DNA of 64,000 nt from JACQAP01 sp035275265. Lineage in GTDB: Bacteria > Pseudomonadota > Gammaproteobacteria > Burkholderiales > JACQAP01. Of the stretch, positions 17,772 through 26,012 are shown piece after piece. How positions within the stretch are numbered: position 1 is the stretch's first letter; every line of letters starts with the position of its first letter. The notes below the pieces were generated by a model. That model was not told where the DNA came from and made no database searches. It saw only the letters and a program-made list of their open reading frames with translations. Both the position numbers and the translations under genes were made by a program. The DNA lies in the NCBI GenBank assembly GCA_035275265.1, contig DATENC010000006.1:310001-374000 (forward strand). The letters are read 5' to 3'.

Positions 17772-18589
17772 ATGAGGTCGGACCCAAGCTCGCTGAACTG
17801 GAAGGCGTGCTGCGCGGAATTGGTCCTGTTGCCGTCGCCGTAAGCGGCGGGGTCGATAGCCTCACGCTGGCGGTGTTCGCGCACCGGACTTTCCGCGAGG
17901 ATGTGCAGATGTTTCACGCGGTGTCGCCTGCAGTGCCGCAGGAGGCCACTGCGCGGGTACAGGCACTCGGGGATAGCGAAGGCTGGGCCTTGACCGTGAT
18001 CAGCGCGGGCGAATTCGACGACGTGGACTACCGCCGCAACCCGGTCAACCGCTGTTTTTTCTGCAAGACCAATCTGTACGGTGCGCTCGCTCCACGGACC
18101 ACGGCGCAGATCGTCTCCGGCACCAACCTGGATGATCTCGGCGAATACCGGCCTGGCCTCGCCGCAGCGAAAAATTACGGCGTGCGCCATCCTTTCGTAG
18201 AGGCCGGTATCGACAAGAATACGGTGCGGACGATCGCGCGGCATCTCGAGCTGGCGGAGGTCGCTGAACTGCCGGCGGCGCCTTGCCTGTCGAGCCGCAT
18301 CGAAACCGGCATCCCAATCGACCCGAGCATGCTCAAGTTGGTGCACGCGGCCGAGCGGTTGGTGTCGCAGGCATTGGTGCCGCGCACTGTGCGTTGCCGG
18401 GTCCGCGCAAAAGGTGTGGTCGTCGAACTGGATGAACAGAACCTTGCTGAGCTTGATGAGTCGCGACGGGCGTCGCTGTCGGCGCAGGTCGGCCGCCTGT
18501 TCAGTGATGGCGGCTTCGATTTCTCGGTGTCACTCGCGCCTTATCGCAGTGGCAGCGCATTCCTGGTCAGGGGAAGAGCGACGGCGTGA
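17768..18589 (+). CDS. larE: ATP-dependent sacrificial sulfur transferase LarE
   Basis: LarE turns the two pyridinium carboxylates of the cofactor precursor into thiocarboxylates. The PP-loop SGGVDS is at residues 26-31. Cys173 (LPAAPCLSSR) is in the place of the sacrificial cysteine, and an RCFFCK pair lies near residue 98. The protein has 273 aa. The GTG start at 17768 overlaps the larC stop (GTGA), so translation is coupled. Whether it gives up its own sulfur or uses an iron-sulfur cluster is not decided by these residues. Confidence 0.94.
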   Translation: MNEVGPKLAELEGVLRGIGPVAVAVSGGVDSLTLAVFAHRTFREDVQMFHAVSPAVPQEATARVQALGDSEGWALTVISAGEFDDVDYRRNPVNRCFFCKTNLYGALAPRTTAQIVSGTNLDDLGEYRPGLAAAKNYGVRHPFVEAGIDKNTVRTIARHLELAEVAELPAAPCLSSRIETGIPIDPSMLKLVHAAERLVSQALVPRTVRCRVRAKGVVVELDEQNLAELDESRRASLSAQVGRLFSDGGFDFSVSLAPYRSGSAFLVRGRATA

Positions 18590-18604
18590 AATAGACAGCG
18601 CAAT

Positions 18605-19264
18605 ATGACCCTGCACAAAGACGTAATGCTGGATTTCGCGCGCGATGCCCGCACCGGACTGGACGAGGCGGTGCTGTGTGCGTCCAAAACCGTGCTGCAT
18701 CTGACCACGATCCTCGACCAGGTGCAGGAAAAGGGCCGAAGTATCCTGCTGACCCGGCTGCTGCCCGAACAGTTCACGGAACTTCCGGTGCAGCATCGCG
18801 AGAACATTGATTACGAACCGCTGTCGCGCACCGGCTATTTCGGCGGCACCTATCAACTCAAGACCGAAACGCAGATCGCCGTGGTGGCGGCGGGTACTTC
18901 GGACGTGGCGGTCGGCAGGGAGGCGGTACGCACACTGCGTTTTTACGGCGAACCGGCCGCCGAAATTAACGACGTCGGGGTGGCGGGTTTGTGGCGCCTG
19001 CTGGAACGCATCGAAGAAATGCGCAAGATGAAAATCGTGATCGCGGTTGCAGGAATGGACGCGGCGTTGCCCACCGTGGTCGGCGGGCTGGTTTCAAGCG
19101 TGGTGATCGGCGTGCCGACCTCGGTCGGTTACGGGGTCGCTACCGGTGGCGAAACCGCCCTGCGCGCCATGCTGGCGAGCTGTTCGCCCGGGTTGCTGGT
19201 CACCAACATCGACAATGGCTTCGGCGCCGCCTGCGCTGCACTGCGAATTCTGCACACCGCGTAA
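18605..19264 (+). CDS. larB: Pyridinium-3,5-biscarboxylic acid mononucleotide synthase LarB
   Basis: LarB carboxylates and hydrolyses nicotinic acid adenine dinucleotide, the first step of cofactor synthesis. The 219-aa protein has the PurE/AIRC-like core: VVAAGTSDVAVGREA, the central VAGMDAALPTVVGGL, and the IGVPTSVGYG and NIDNGFGAA motifs. It lies 15 nt after larE and closes the operon, followed by a bidirectional terminator. With larE and larC it gives the complete known cofactor pathway; no nickel transporter or larD is in the window. Confidence 0.94.
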   Translation: MTLHKDVMLDFARDARTGLDEAVLCASKTVLHLTTILDQVQEKGRSILLTRLLPEQFTELPVQHRENIDYEPLSRTGYFGGTYQLKTETQIAVVAAGTSDVAVGREAVRTLRFYGEPAAEINDVGVAGLWRLLERIEEMRKMKIVIAVAGMDAALPTVVGGLVSSVVIGVPTSVGYGVATGGETALRAMLASCSPGLLVTNIDNGFGAACAALRILHTA

Positions 19265-19268
19265 AAAA

Positions 19269-19305
19269 GGCCCGGCCGCCGCGAGGCAACCGGGCCCGGG
19301 TTTTT
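19269..19305. terminator. Terminator between convergent larB and HbpS-like genes
   Basis: GGCCCGG (19269-19275) pairs with CCGGGCC (19290-19296). An A-run lies on the left side and TTTTT at 19301-19305 on the right, so it can stop transcripts from both sides. It lies exactly in the convergent gap. Confidence 0.65.
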
Positions 19306-19312
19306 CAAAACG

Positions 19313-19798
19313 TTACTTCAGATCGTTCTTCACCGCATCGAGCGCGGCCTGGGCGCACGTGCCGTCCTGCTCGGCGGACGCGCCGGACACGCCGATCGAA
19401 CCAATGTGCTTGCCATCGCCGGTCAGAATCGGCAGGCCACCCTCAAATGTTACGATGCCGGGCACGAATGCGATGCCCGGTACCTTGGCGGCAATCTCGC
19501 CGATTTGCTTTGTGGAGAACGGCAAGCCGGCCGACGTGGCTGCCTTGAGCTGGGCGATTTCAACGCTTTTCAGGAACGAATCATCCATGCGGGAGAAATG
19601 CTTCATGTTCCCGCCGGAATCCAGGATGGCGATGTTCATTTTCCAGCCTTCCTGTTTGGCTCTGGCTTCGCAAGCCGCGGCCATCTTCTTGGCCACTTCC
19701 AAGGACAGTATGGGGCGTTGCTCGATCGCGGAAGCCGCGCTCGCGGCAACCAGCAGCGTCGTAAAAGTGACGGAAAGCAAGGTTTTCTTCATCTTCAT
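19313..19798 (-). CDS. Exported HbpS/GlcG-like protein
   Basis: A small 161-aa protein of the GlcG/HbpS family, some of whose members bind heme or other cofactors. It has a clear Sec signal (MKMKKTLLSVTFTTLLVAAS, cleavage near ASA-IEQ). The family's ILDSGGNMKHFSRMD and GGLPI..GDGKHIGSIGVSGA motifs follow. The start at 19798 is preceded by GAGAGGAAA; an upstream in-frame start has no such site. It is convergent with larB, so a joint role is not implied. Confidence 0.85.
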   Translation of the reverse strand: MKMKKTLLSVTFTTLLVAASAASAIEQRPILSLEVAKKMAAACEARAKQEGWKMNIAILDSGGNMKHFSRMDDSFLKSVEIAQLKAATSAGLPFSTKQIGEIAAKVPGIAFVPGIVTFEGGLPILTGDGKHIGSIGVSGASAEQDGTCAQAALDAVKNDLK

Positions 19799-19908
19799 TT
19801 TCCTCTCAGGTTTGAAAACTGCCGAAGGTACGAGGCGCAGATCGGACCCGATCCGCGATGTGCCCCAAAAGCGGGGTGTCAATATACCCCGGGGGTTTGA
19901 CGCGCCGA

Positions 19909-20496
19909 TTACAGAAAGTTCCCCGTGGCGCCGTCACGTTTTCCCTTCGAGGCTGGGGAAAAAGCGTTAAGACGCAACATCAACCGCGACGGATCGGTAT
20001 CGGCAATGACAAGTTCGCGGTGCGGCGGGCGCAGTAAGCCTTCGGCGACGGCGTGGTCGAGCATGGCGAGCATGCGGTCGTAGTATCCGGCAACGTTGAG
20101 CAAGGCGCACGGCTTGCCGTGGAAACCAAGCTGCGACCAGGTGAGAACTTCGAAAAACTCGTCGAGCGTGCCGAATCCGCCCGGCAGGGCAATGAAGGCA
20201 TCCGAGAGGTCATTCATCAGCGCCTTGCGCTCGTGCATGGTTTCCACGACCAGGAGTTCCGTCACCCCACGGTGGCCGACCTCCTTATCGAGCAGGGATT
20301 GGGGAATGACGCCGATTACTTCGCCGCCAACCCCGAGGGCCGCGTCCGCGAGCACACCCATCAGTCCGACATTGCCGCCGCCATAGACGATGCCCAACTT
20401 GTGCTCGACCAAGACGGCGGCCAGCGCCCGCGCTGCTTCAGCATATTCGCTGCGAACCCCGGAGTTGGATCCGCAGAAAACGCAGATGCGCCTCAT
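19909..20496 (-). CDS. LOG-family nucleotide hydrolase (TIGR00730)
   Basis: A 195-aa Rossmann-fold protein with the PGGFGTLDEFFEVLTW signature and an N-terminal CVFCGSNSG strand. Members hydrolyse nucleoside 5'-monophosphates, including cytokinin ribotides, into base and ribose 5-phosphate. In bacteria outside plant pathogens the physiological substrate is usually unknown. It starts 8 nt after the stop of the exported protein gene upstream, so the two share a transcript. Confidence 0.92.
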   Translation of the reverse strand: MRRICVFCGSNSGVRSEYAEAARALAAVLVEHKLGIVYGGGNVGLMGVLADAALGVGGEVIGVIPQSLLDKEVGHRGVTELLVVETMHERKALMNDLSDAFIALPGGFGTLDEFFEVLTWSQLGFHGKPCALLNVAGYYDRMLAMLDHAVAEGLLRPPHRELVIADTDPSRLMLRLNAFSPASKGKRDGATGNFL

Positions 20497-20503
20497 CCCG
20501 GGT

Positions 20504-21025
20504 TCAGAACTCGATCCACCCGACGTCGCGAAAGTAAAGGACGATCGCGTTCCTCTTGATGGGACCGTCTTCGATGCCGTCGTGATCGAATTGGGGCAGA
20601 GTTTCAGTAAGCTTGTCGCGGATCGCGCGCTTCTGCAAAACGAATGCGGTGGCGGTGTGGATGATGCGATAGGGGTCGTGGTTCTCGCTGCGCACTAATT
20701 GCACATCTGCAGTGCCGCCGCTTGGGTAGATGATGATGCTGCTCTTGTCTTGCTGCCGGCACAGCACTGCCCAATCCCGCTCACCGGGTTTGAAGAACTG
20801 GCCCTGGATGACGTTGTGGCGAGCGTCCCACTTGGTGAACTTTGGAACCATGCAGCCACGCTTCTCCAGGTCTGCCTTGATGACCGCCGGCAACCCCCGC
20901 ACCTGCTTCGGTTCGAGATAGCGGAAATCCGGCCATTCCTTCTGGATCTCACCGGGCGCAGTCTGCGCGCTCACCACTCCGGCAAACACGGTCGAGATCG
21001 CCAATGCGAGTCCGAGTTTGATCAT
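20504..21025 (-). CDS. Hypothetical exported protein, 173 aa
   Basis: Not recognised. The ATG at 21025 gives a typical signal peptide (MIKLGLALAISTVFAGVVSA, then QTAPGEIQ). The open frame extends far upstream inside egtB, but only this part looks like a protein. The mature region has two Cys (KRGCMVPKF and AVLCRQ) that could form a disulfide in the periplasm, and a repeated pattern of short beta strands. The gene follows egtB by 22 nt and precedes the LOG gene by 7 nt, so the three form one leftward operon. Confidence 0.75.
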   Translation of the reverse strand: MIKLGLALAISTVFAGVVSAQTAPGEIQKEWPDFRYLEPKQVRGLPAVIKADLEKRGCMVPKFTKWDARHNVIQGQFFKPGERDWAVLCRQQDKSSIIIYPSGGTADVQLVRSENHDPYRIIHTATAFVLQKRAIRDKLTETLPQFDHDGIEDGPIKRNAIVLYFRDVGWIEF

Positions 21026-21047
21026 TGCGCGGCGTCCGGCGAAAGGC

Positions 21048-22316
21048 TCATGCAGCCAAACGAAAACCCATGAACTGCCAGCGGTCCTGCGGGTAGAAGA
21101 AATTGCGGTAGCTGGCGCGAATATGCGTAGCCGGTGTGACGCAGGAGCCGCCGCGCAATACCAGCTGGCTGACCATGAACTTGCCGTTGTACTCGCCAAG
21201 CGCGCCGCCAGTAGTTCGGTAGCCGGGATACGGGCTGTAGGCGCTTTGCGTCCATTCCCAAACGTCGCCGAAGAACTGGCTCGCGCCATCGCGGGCCGGT
21301 TGCGGATGGAGGTGCCCGCTTTCCAGGAAATTGCCGCCGAGCGTTTGCGTGCCCGCGACGGTCTCCCATTCGAATTCCGTGGGCAGGCGCTTGCCGGCCC
21401 AGCGTGCAAACGCATCGGCTTCGTAGTAGCTCACATGACAGACGGGTTCGCCGGGCTCCACGCGCCGATACCCGGCAAGCGTCATCTGCCACCATTCGCC
21501 GTCCTGTTGTTCCCAGTACAGCGGTGCGGTCCAATGCGCCTCTTTGACTTTGCGCCATCCGTCGGAAAGCCAGAAGGTCGGTTGCCGGTAGCCGCCGGCT
21601 GCGATGAACTCGATGTACTCGGCGTTGGTGACCGGCCGCGATGCGAGGGAGAATTCGTCAACGAAGCGGCGGTGGCGCGGAGACTCGTTGTCGAAGGCGA
21701 ATCCTTCCCCGCCATGCCCGAAGGCGTACATGCCGGACGGAAAATGAAGCCAATCGAGCGGCGAGCTATCGCGCAAGTGCGGTGTCACCGCCTCGCGATA
21801 CGCAGGCCTGAGCGGATTGCACGCGAACAGATGTTTGATGTCGGTGAGCAGTAGTTCTTGATGCTGTTGTTCGTGATGCATACCGAGTGTGGCGCGCGCC
21901 CGAATCTCTTTTGCATCGACGGGGTCTGGGGCCTCGAGCAACATGCCCATGCGCTGATCCACGTATTCCCGGTATGCCCTGATTTCTTCCACCGAGGGCC
22001 GGGACAGCAGGCCGCGTTGAAGCCGTGGGTGGAATTCGCCCACGCTTTCGTAATACGAGTTGAAGAGGAATCCGAAGCGGGGATGAAACGGCCGGTACTC
22101 CGGCAGGTACGGGATCAACAGAAAATTCTCGAAGAACCACGTGGTATGCGCAAGATGCCATTTGGCAGGGCTGGTTTCGGGCGCGCTTTGCACCACGCAG
22201 TCTTCCGCATGAAGGGGTTCGCATAATTGGACGGTCAGGTCGCGGACCCCACGCAAGGCATCAAGCAGTCCATCACGGCCGACGGCCTGGGAACGGGATT
22301 GGAGCGGACGATTCAT
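21048..22316 (-). CDS. egtB: Hercynylcysteine/ergothioneine sulfoxide synthase EgtB
   Basis: Iron-dependent enzyme that joins trimethylhistidine (hercynine) to a thiol with oxygen, the central step of ergothioneine synthesis. The N-terminal DinB-like domain supplies the iron ligands (WHLAHTTWFFE and GMHHEQQHQELLL motifs). The C-terminal FGE-sulfatase domain contains VTNAEYIEFI, GKRLPTEFEWE and VLRGGSC. 422 aa, normal length. GGAG lies 8 nt before the ATG at 22316. It is divergent from egtD. No egtA/egtC is nearby, so the sulfur donor may be cysteine or glutathione-derived. Confidence 0.93.
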   Translation of the reverse strand: MNRPLQSRSQAVGRDGLLDALRGVRDLTVQLCEPLHAEDCVVQSAPETSPAKWHLAHTTWFFENFLLIPYLPEYRPFHPRFGFLFNSYYESVGEFHPRLQRGLLSRPSVEEIRAYREYVDQRMGMLLEAPDPVDAKEIRARATLGMHHEQQHQELLLTDIKHLFACNPLRPAYREAVTPHLRDSSPLDWLHFPSGMYAFGHGGEGFAFDNESPRHRRFVDEFSLASRPVTNAEYIEFIAAGGYRQPTFWLSDGWRKVKEAHWTAPLYWEQQDGEWWQMTLAGYRRVEPGEPVCHVSYYEADAFARWAGKRLPTEFEWETVAGTQTLGGNFLESGHLHPQPARDGASQFFGDVWEWTQSAYSPYPGYRTTGGALGEYNGKFMVSQLVLRGGSCVTPATHIRASYRNFFYPQDRWQFMGFRLAA

Positions 22317-22487
22317 GGTGCTTCTCCGAACGATGTCTGCAAGTTTAAGTCCGATTGTGCAGGACCGACAAACGCGGTGTCGTCGACCGCAATCGACATT
22401 TCTTGAACTATCAGTTGGTTACGGCCTCGCCTTCTCTGTGCAACGAGATAGGCGTAGGTTTGGAACCCAGCGCCCGGAAGGAATTCA

Positions 22488-23477
22488 ATGAAAACCCTAC
22501 GCGAACCATTGGTTGCACCGAGTCCAGCCAATGTTACGGTTATTTCGCTCGGCGGAGCCGGTGAGATCGACGCTCACGAAGTGCTTGCCGATCTCGGCAG
22601 CGATCCAAAACGCTTGTCGCCGAAGCTTTTCTACGATGCACGCGGCAGCGAACTCTTCAATGCCATCTGTGAAACCGCCGCGTACTACCCGACACGTAGC
22701 GAGCGCGGCATTCTCAACGACAATGCCGGGGAGATAGCACGGGCCGTCGGACCAGACTGCGTGGTGTTCGAATTCGGCCCAGGTGACATGTCGAAAGTAC
22801 GCCTGCTTCTGCCGCGGCTCCTGCCCTCAACTTACGTTGGCATCGACATTGCGAGGGTACAGCTCGTAACGGCGGCTGAGGCGCTTGCGTTCGAGAATCC
22901 GTGGCTCGAGGTCTTCGCCGTTTGCGCCGATTTCGGGGTCGGGCTGCCGGAGCAATTACCGCTCCCGCCCGGCCGCCGCATCGCCTTCTTCCCCGGCTCG
23001 ACCATCGGCAATTTCGAACCCGATGACGCGCGCGCATTCCTCGGATTGCTTGTGCGCATGGTGGGCACGGATGGCGGCGCGATCGTCGGTGTGGATTTCA
23101 AGAAACCGACGGTAGTGCTCAATCGCGCCTACAACGATCCGGAAGGGCTGACCCGCGCATTCAATCTCAATGTCCTAACCCGGCTAAATCGCGAACTGGG
23201 TGCGGATTTCGACGAACGCCGTTTTCGCCACCACGCCTTCTACAACGAAGCTCTCGGGCGCGTGGAAATGCACTTGGTGAGCATGGTCTCTCAGGTCGTG
23301 CACTTCGGCGGAATGCAGATCTCTTTCGGAGCCGGCGAATCCATCCACACCGAGAACTCCTATAAGTACACGCCTGAGAGCTTCGCCGCGCTGGCAAACG
23401 AGGCAGGATTTGGCGCGCACCGTCTGTGGACCGATACGCGCAATTATTTCGGGGTTTTCTTTCTGAGCGTGACCTAG
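22488..23477 (+). CDS. egtD: L-histidine N-alpha-methyltransferase EgtD
   Basis: Trimethylates histidine to hercynine with three SAM molecules, the first step of ergothioneine synthesis. 329 aa. The SAM-binding region VVFEFGPGDMSKVRLLL (near residue 95) and the family's FFPGSTIGNFEPDDA and RHHAFYNEALGRVEMHL motifs are present. AAGGA lies six nt before the ATG. It is divergent from egtB across 171 bp and convergent with livF, with stop codons overlapping by 4 nt. Confidence 0.95.
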   Translation: MKTLREPLVAPSPANVTVISLGGAGEIDAHEVLADLGSDPKRLSPKLFYDARGSELFNAICETAAYYPTRSERGILNDNAGEIARAVGPDCVVFEFGPGDMSKVRLLLPRLLPSTYVGIDIARVQLVTAAEALAFENPWLEVFAVCADFGVGLPEQLPLPPGRRIAFFPGSTIGNFEPDDARAFLGLLVRMVGTDGGAIVGVDFKKPTVVLNRAYNDPEGLTRAFNLNVLTRLNRELGADFDERRFRHHAFYNEALGRVEMHLVSMVSQVVHFGGMQISFGAGESIHTENSYKYTPESFAALANEAGFGAHRLWTDTRNYFGVFFLSVT

Positions 23478-24211
23478 CGCGGCGTCGCTGCGGCGTGACC
23501 GCCGAGATAGGCGGCGCGTACTTCATCATTGCCGAGCAATTCCTTCGGCGAACCTTCGATTCTCATTTCGCCGGTCTCGAGCACGTAGCCACGATTGGCC
23601 ACCGACAGCGCCATGTGGGCATTCTGCTCCACCAGCAGTATTGTCGTACCGCGCGCGTGTATTTCACGGATGGTGGCGAACAATTGCTGCACGATCAGCG
23701 GGGCCAGACCCAGCGATGGTTCGTCAAGCAGCAGCAGCTTCGGCCTCGCCATCAGCCCCCTCGCCACGGCAAGCATCTGCTGCTGGCCGCCGGAGAGCGT
23801 CCAGCCGAGCGCGTTCCCGAAGGGCTTGATCACCGGGAAAACCTCGAACATGCGGGCCACCTCCTCATCCATCTGCTTTTTGGGAAGTCGCCCACGATTG
23901 GAAGTGCCGAGCATGATGTTTTCGCGTACCGTAAGGCCGGGGAAAATTCTCCGCCCTTCCGGAACATGCGAGATGCCGAGCCGCACGATTTTCTCCGCCG
24001 CCATATCGTGGATCGGTCGCCCTTCAAACCAGATCTCGCCACTGGCGGGGCGCAGCAAGCCGGAGATGGTGCGCAAGGCGGTGCTCTTTCCTGCGCCGTT
24101 CGCACCCAGCAGCGTGACCACCTCACCCTGCTCGACGCGCAGGCTCACGCCCCTCAGCGCCTGCACGTTGCCGTAGTAGCTGGCGACGTTCCTCAGCTCA
24201 AGCAACGCCAT
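23474..24211 (-). CDS. livF: Branched-chain amino-acid-type ABC transporter ATPase LivF
   Basis: Second ATPase of a Liv/HAAT importer, 245 aa. Walker A LLGANGAGKST, signature TLSGGQQQMLAVARGL, Walker B LLLLDEPSLGL and the LVEQNA switch are complete. The ATG at 24211 has GAGGAG seven nt upstream, and lies inside the end of the fused livMG gene (14-nt overlap). A longer in-frame start ten codons earlier is possible but lacks a site. Ligand not predictable; the HAAT family also imports amides and aromatic acids. Confidence 0.95.
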   Translation of the reverse strand: MALLELRNVASYYGNVQALRGVSLRVEQGEVVTLLGANGAGKSTALRTISGLLRPASGEIWFEGRPIHDMAAEKIVRLGISHVPEGRRIFPGLTVRENIMLGTSNRGRLPKKQMDEEVARMFEVFPVIKPFGNALGWTLSGGQQQMLAVARGLMARPKLLLLDEPSLGLAPLIVQQLFATIREIHARGTTILLVEQNAHMALSVANRGYVLETGEMRIEGSPKELLGNDEVRAAYLGGHAAATPR

Positions 24212-26012
24212 TGGCGGGCTCCTCGCCGAGATAGGCGGCAATCACTTCCGGGTGGCGCAGTACTTCCTGCGGCGCGCCTTCCGCGATCTTCTTGCCGAAA
24301 TTCAGAACTGTGATTCTGTCGGAGATCTTCTCCACCAGCCCCATGTCATGGTCGATCAGGAAAATGGTCAGGCCGTGACCGCTGCGCAGTCTCCTGAGCA
24401 GCTCCACCAGTTCCATTTTCTCGGTCTGATTCAGGCCGGCCGCCGGTTCGTCCAGCAATAGTAATTTGGGATGTCCGGCGAGCGCCCGGGCGATCTCGAC
24501 CAGGCGCTGGTGCCCATAGGGAAGGCTGCGGACGATCGCGTCAGCCTTGTCGGCCAGGCCCACGAACTGTAACGCCGACATGGCTCTCATCCGCAGCGCG
24601 GGACGGCCTGGTTCGATCGGATTGTTGTCGCGCTGGGCACCGACAATCACGTTCTCGAGCGCCGACATGGCTGGGAACAGGCGGATATTCTGGAAAGTGC
24701 GCCCAAGGCCATGTCCGGCACGTTCGTGCGGGGCCTTCTGGCTGACGTCCTGACCGTCGATGATGATGCGGCCGCCGGTCGGTTTGTAGATGCCGTTGAC
24801 GACGTTGAGCATGGTGGTCTTTCCGGAACCGTTAGGACCGATCAAGGCATGCACGGTGCCGCGGCCGACTTCGAGGTCGATGCCGTCCACTGCGCGCAGC
24901 CCGCCGAAAAACTTCTGCATGCCTTCGAGCTTGAGCAGCGGAGTGGCATCCGTCACCGGGATATCGAGTTCGAGCTTCGGAATGCTGGTGGTATCAACCG
25001 GTACCGGCGAGCGCAGTTTCTTCCATCCGTTGCGAAGCAGGCCCCACAGGCCCTCCGGCATGAACACCATGATCAGGATCACCGCCAAGCCGTAGATCGC
25101 CAGATAAACATCCTTGATGAACTGCAGCGACGGCGGCATTTCCTTGAGCCACTCCGGGAGCAGGATCAGCAGCGTAGTACCGAGCACGGCGCCGAACGGT
25201 GATTGCGCACCGCCGAGCAGCACCATCGAAAGGAACTCCACCGCCCGTGTGAAATTGAAGTTGTCCGGGCTGATGTATGCGAAGCCGCCGGCGTACAGGC
25301 CGCCGCCGATCCCCCCGAGCGTCGCGCACAAGATGAATGCAGTGACTTTCACCCGCAGCGTGTGCACGCCAATGACTTCCGCCGCCAGCTCGTTCTCGCG
25401 AACGCCACGCATCGCCCGGCCCAACCGGGTCTGCGGCAGCCACCAAACCAGCGCAATAAGGCCATACAACACCAGCGTGCACAGCAGCAGGTAGGCGCGG
25501 TCATCGGAAAGTTCGTAGCTGAAAAGCGAAGGGCGAGGGATCCCCGCGATACCGTCCGGACCGTGCGTCAATGCGATCCAGTTTACCGCGACCAGATCGA
25601 AGATCTGCTGGAAGCTGATCGTGATCATCGCCAGGTAGTGCCCACCCAGGCGCAGCGTGGTCAGTCCGAGGATGCCGCCGGCAATCGCCGCGACACCAAT
25701 GCCCATGGCGAACGAAACCCAGAACGGCAGACCGTAGCTGACGGTGCCGAGCGCGACGCCATAAGCGCCGAATCCGAAAAACGCCGCCTGTGCGAGATTG
25801 ATCTGTCCGGCGTAACCAAGCACAACGACCATGCCAAGCACGGCGATCGCATAGGTTACCGTCTGCATGAACATGGAGACCGCGAAATGGCTGACCTCGG
25901 TCGCGTAGGGAATGAGCGGCACCGCGGCCGCAGCCGGTATCAGCACCAAAAGCCACGCAGACAAACGGCGCGAAGGCGACAAAGTGGTTCGCGAACTTTC
26001 CTGCGACCTCAT
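24198..26012 (-). CDS. Fused LivM permease - LivG ATPase
   Basis: One continuous 604-aa frame joins a LivM permease (about residues 1-335, some ten hydrophobic segments, with the GYAGQINLAQAAFFG motif) to a LivG ATPase (from about residue 365). The ATPase has Walker A GPNGSGKTT at 392-400, signature LPYGHQRLVEIA near 497 and Walker B LLLLDEPAAGL near 517. The linker PVPVDTTSIPKLELDIPVT has no stop or frameshift. ATG at 26012 overlaps the livH stop (ATGA) with GGAG just upstream. Such fusions are known in the family but are less common than separate genes. Confidence 0.94.
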   Translation of the reverse strand: MRSQESSRTTLSPSRRLSAWLLVLIPAAAAVPLIPYATEVSHFAVSMFMQTVTYAIAVLGMVVVLGYAGQINLAQAAFFGFGAYGVALGTVSYGLPFWVSFAMGIGVAAIAGGILGLTTLRLGGHYLAMITISFQQIFDLVAVNWIALTHGPDGIAGIPRPSLFSYELSDDRAYLLLCTLVLYGLIALVWWLPQTRLGRAMRGVRENELAAEVIGVHTLRVKVTAFILCATLGGIGGGLYAGGFAYISPDNFNFTRAVEFLSMVLLGGAQSPFGAVLGTTLLILLPEWLKEMPPSLQFIKDVYLAIYGLAVILIMVFMPEGLWGLLRNGWKKLRSPVPVDTTSIPKLELDIPVTDATPLLKLEGMQKFFGGLRAVDGIDLEVGRGTVHALIGPNGSGKTTMLNVVNGIYKPTGGRIIIDGQDVSQKAPHERAGHGLGRTFQNIRLFPAMSALENVIVGAQRDNNPIEPGRPALRMRAMSALQFVGLADKADAIVRSLPYGHQRLVEIARALAGHPKLLLLDEPAAGLNQTEKMELVELLRRLRSGHGLTIFLIDHDMGLVEKISDRITVLNFGKKIAEGAPQEVLRHPEVIAAYLGEEPANGVA

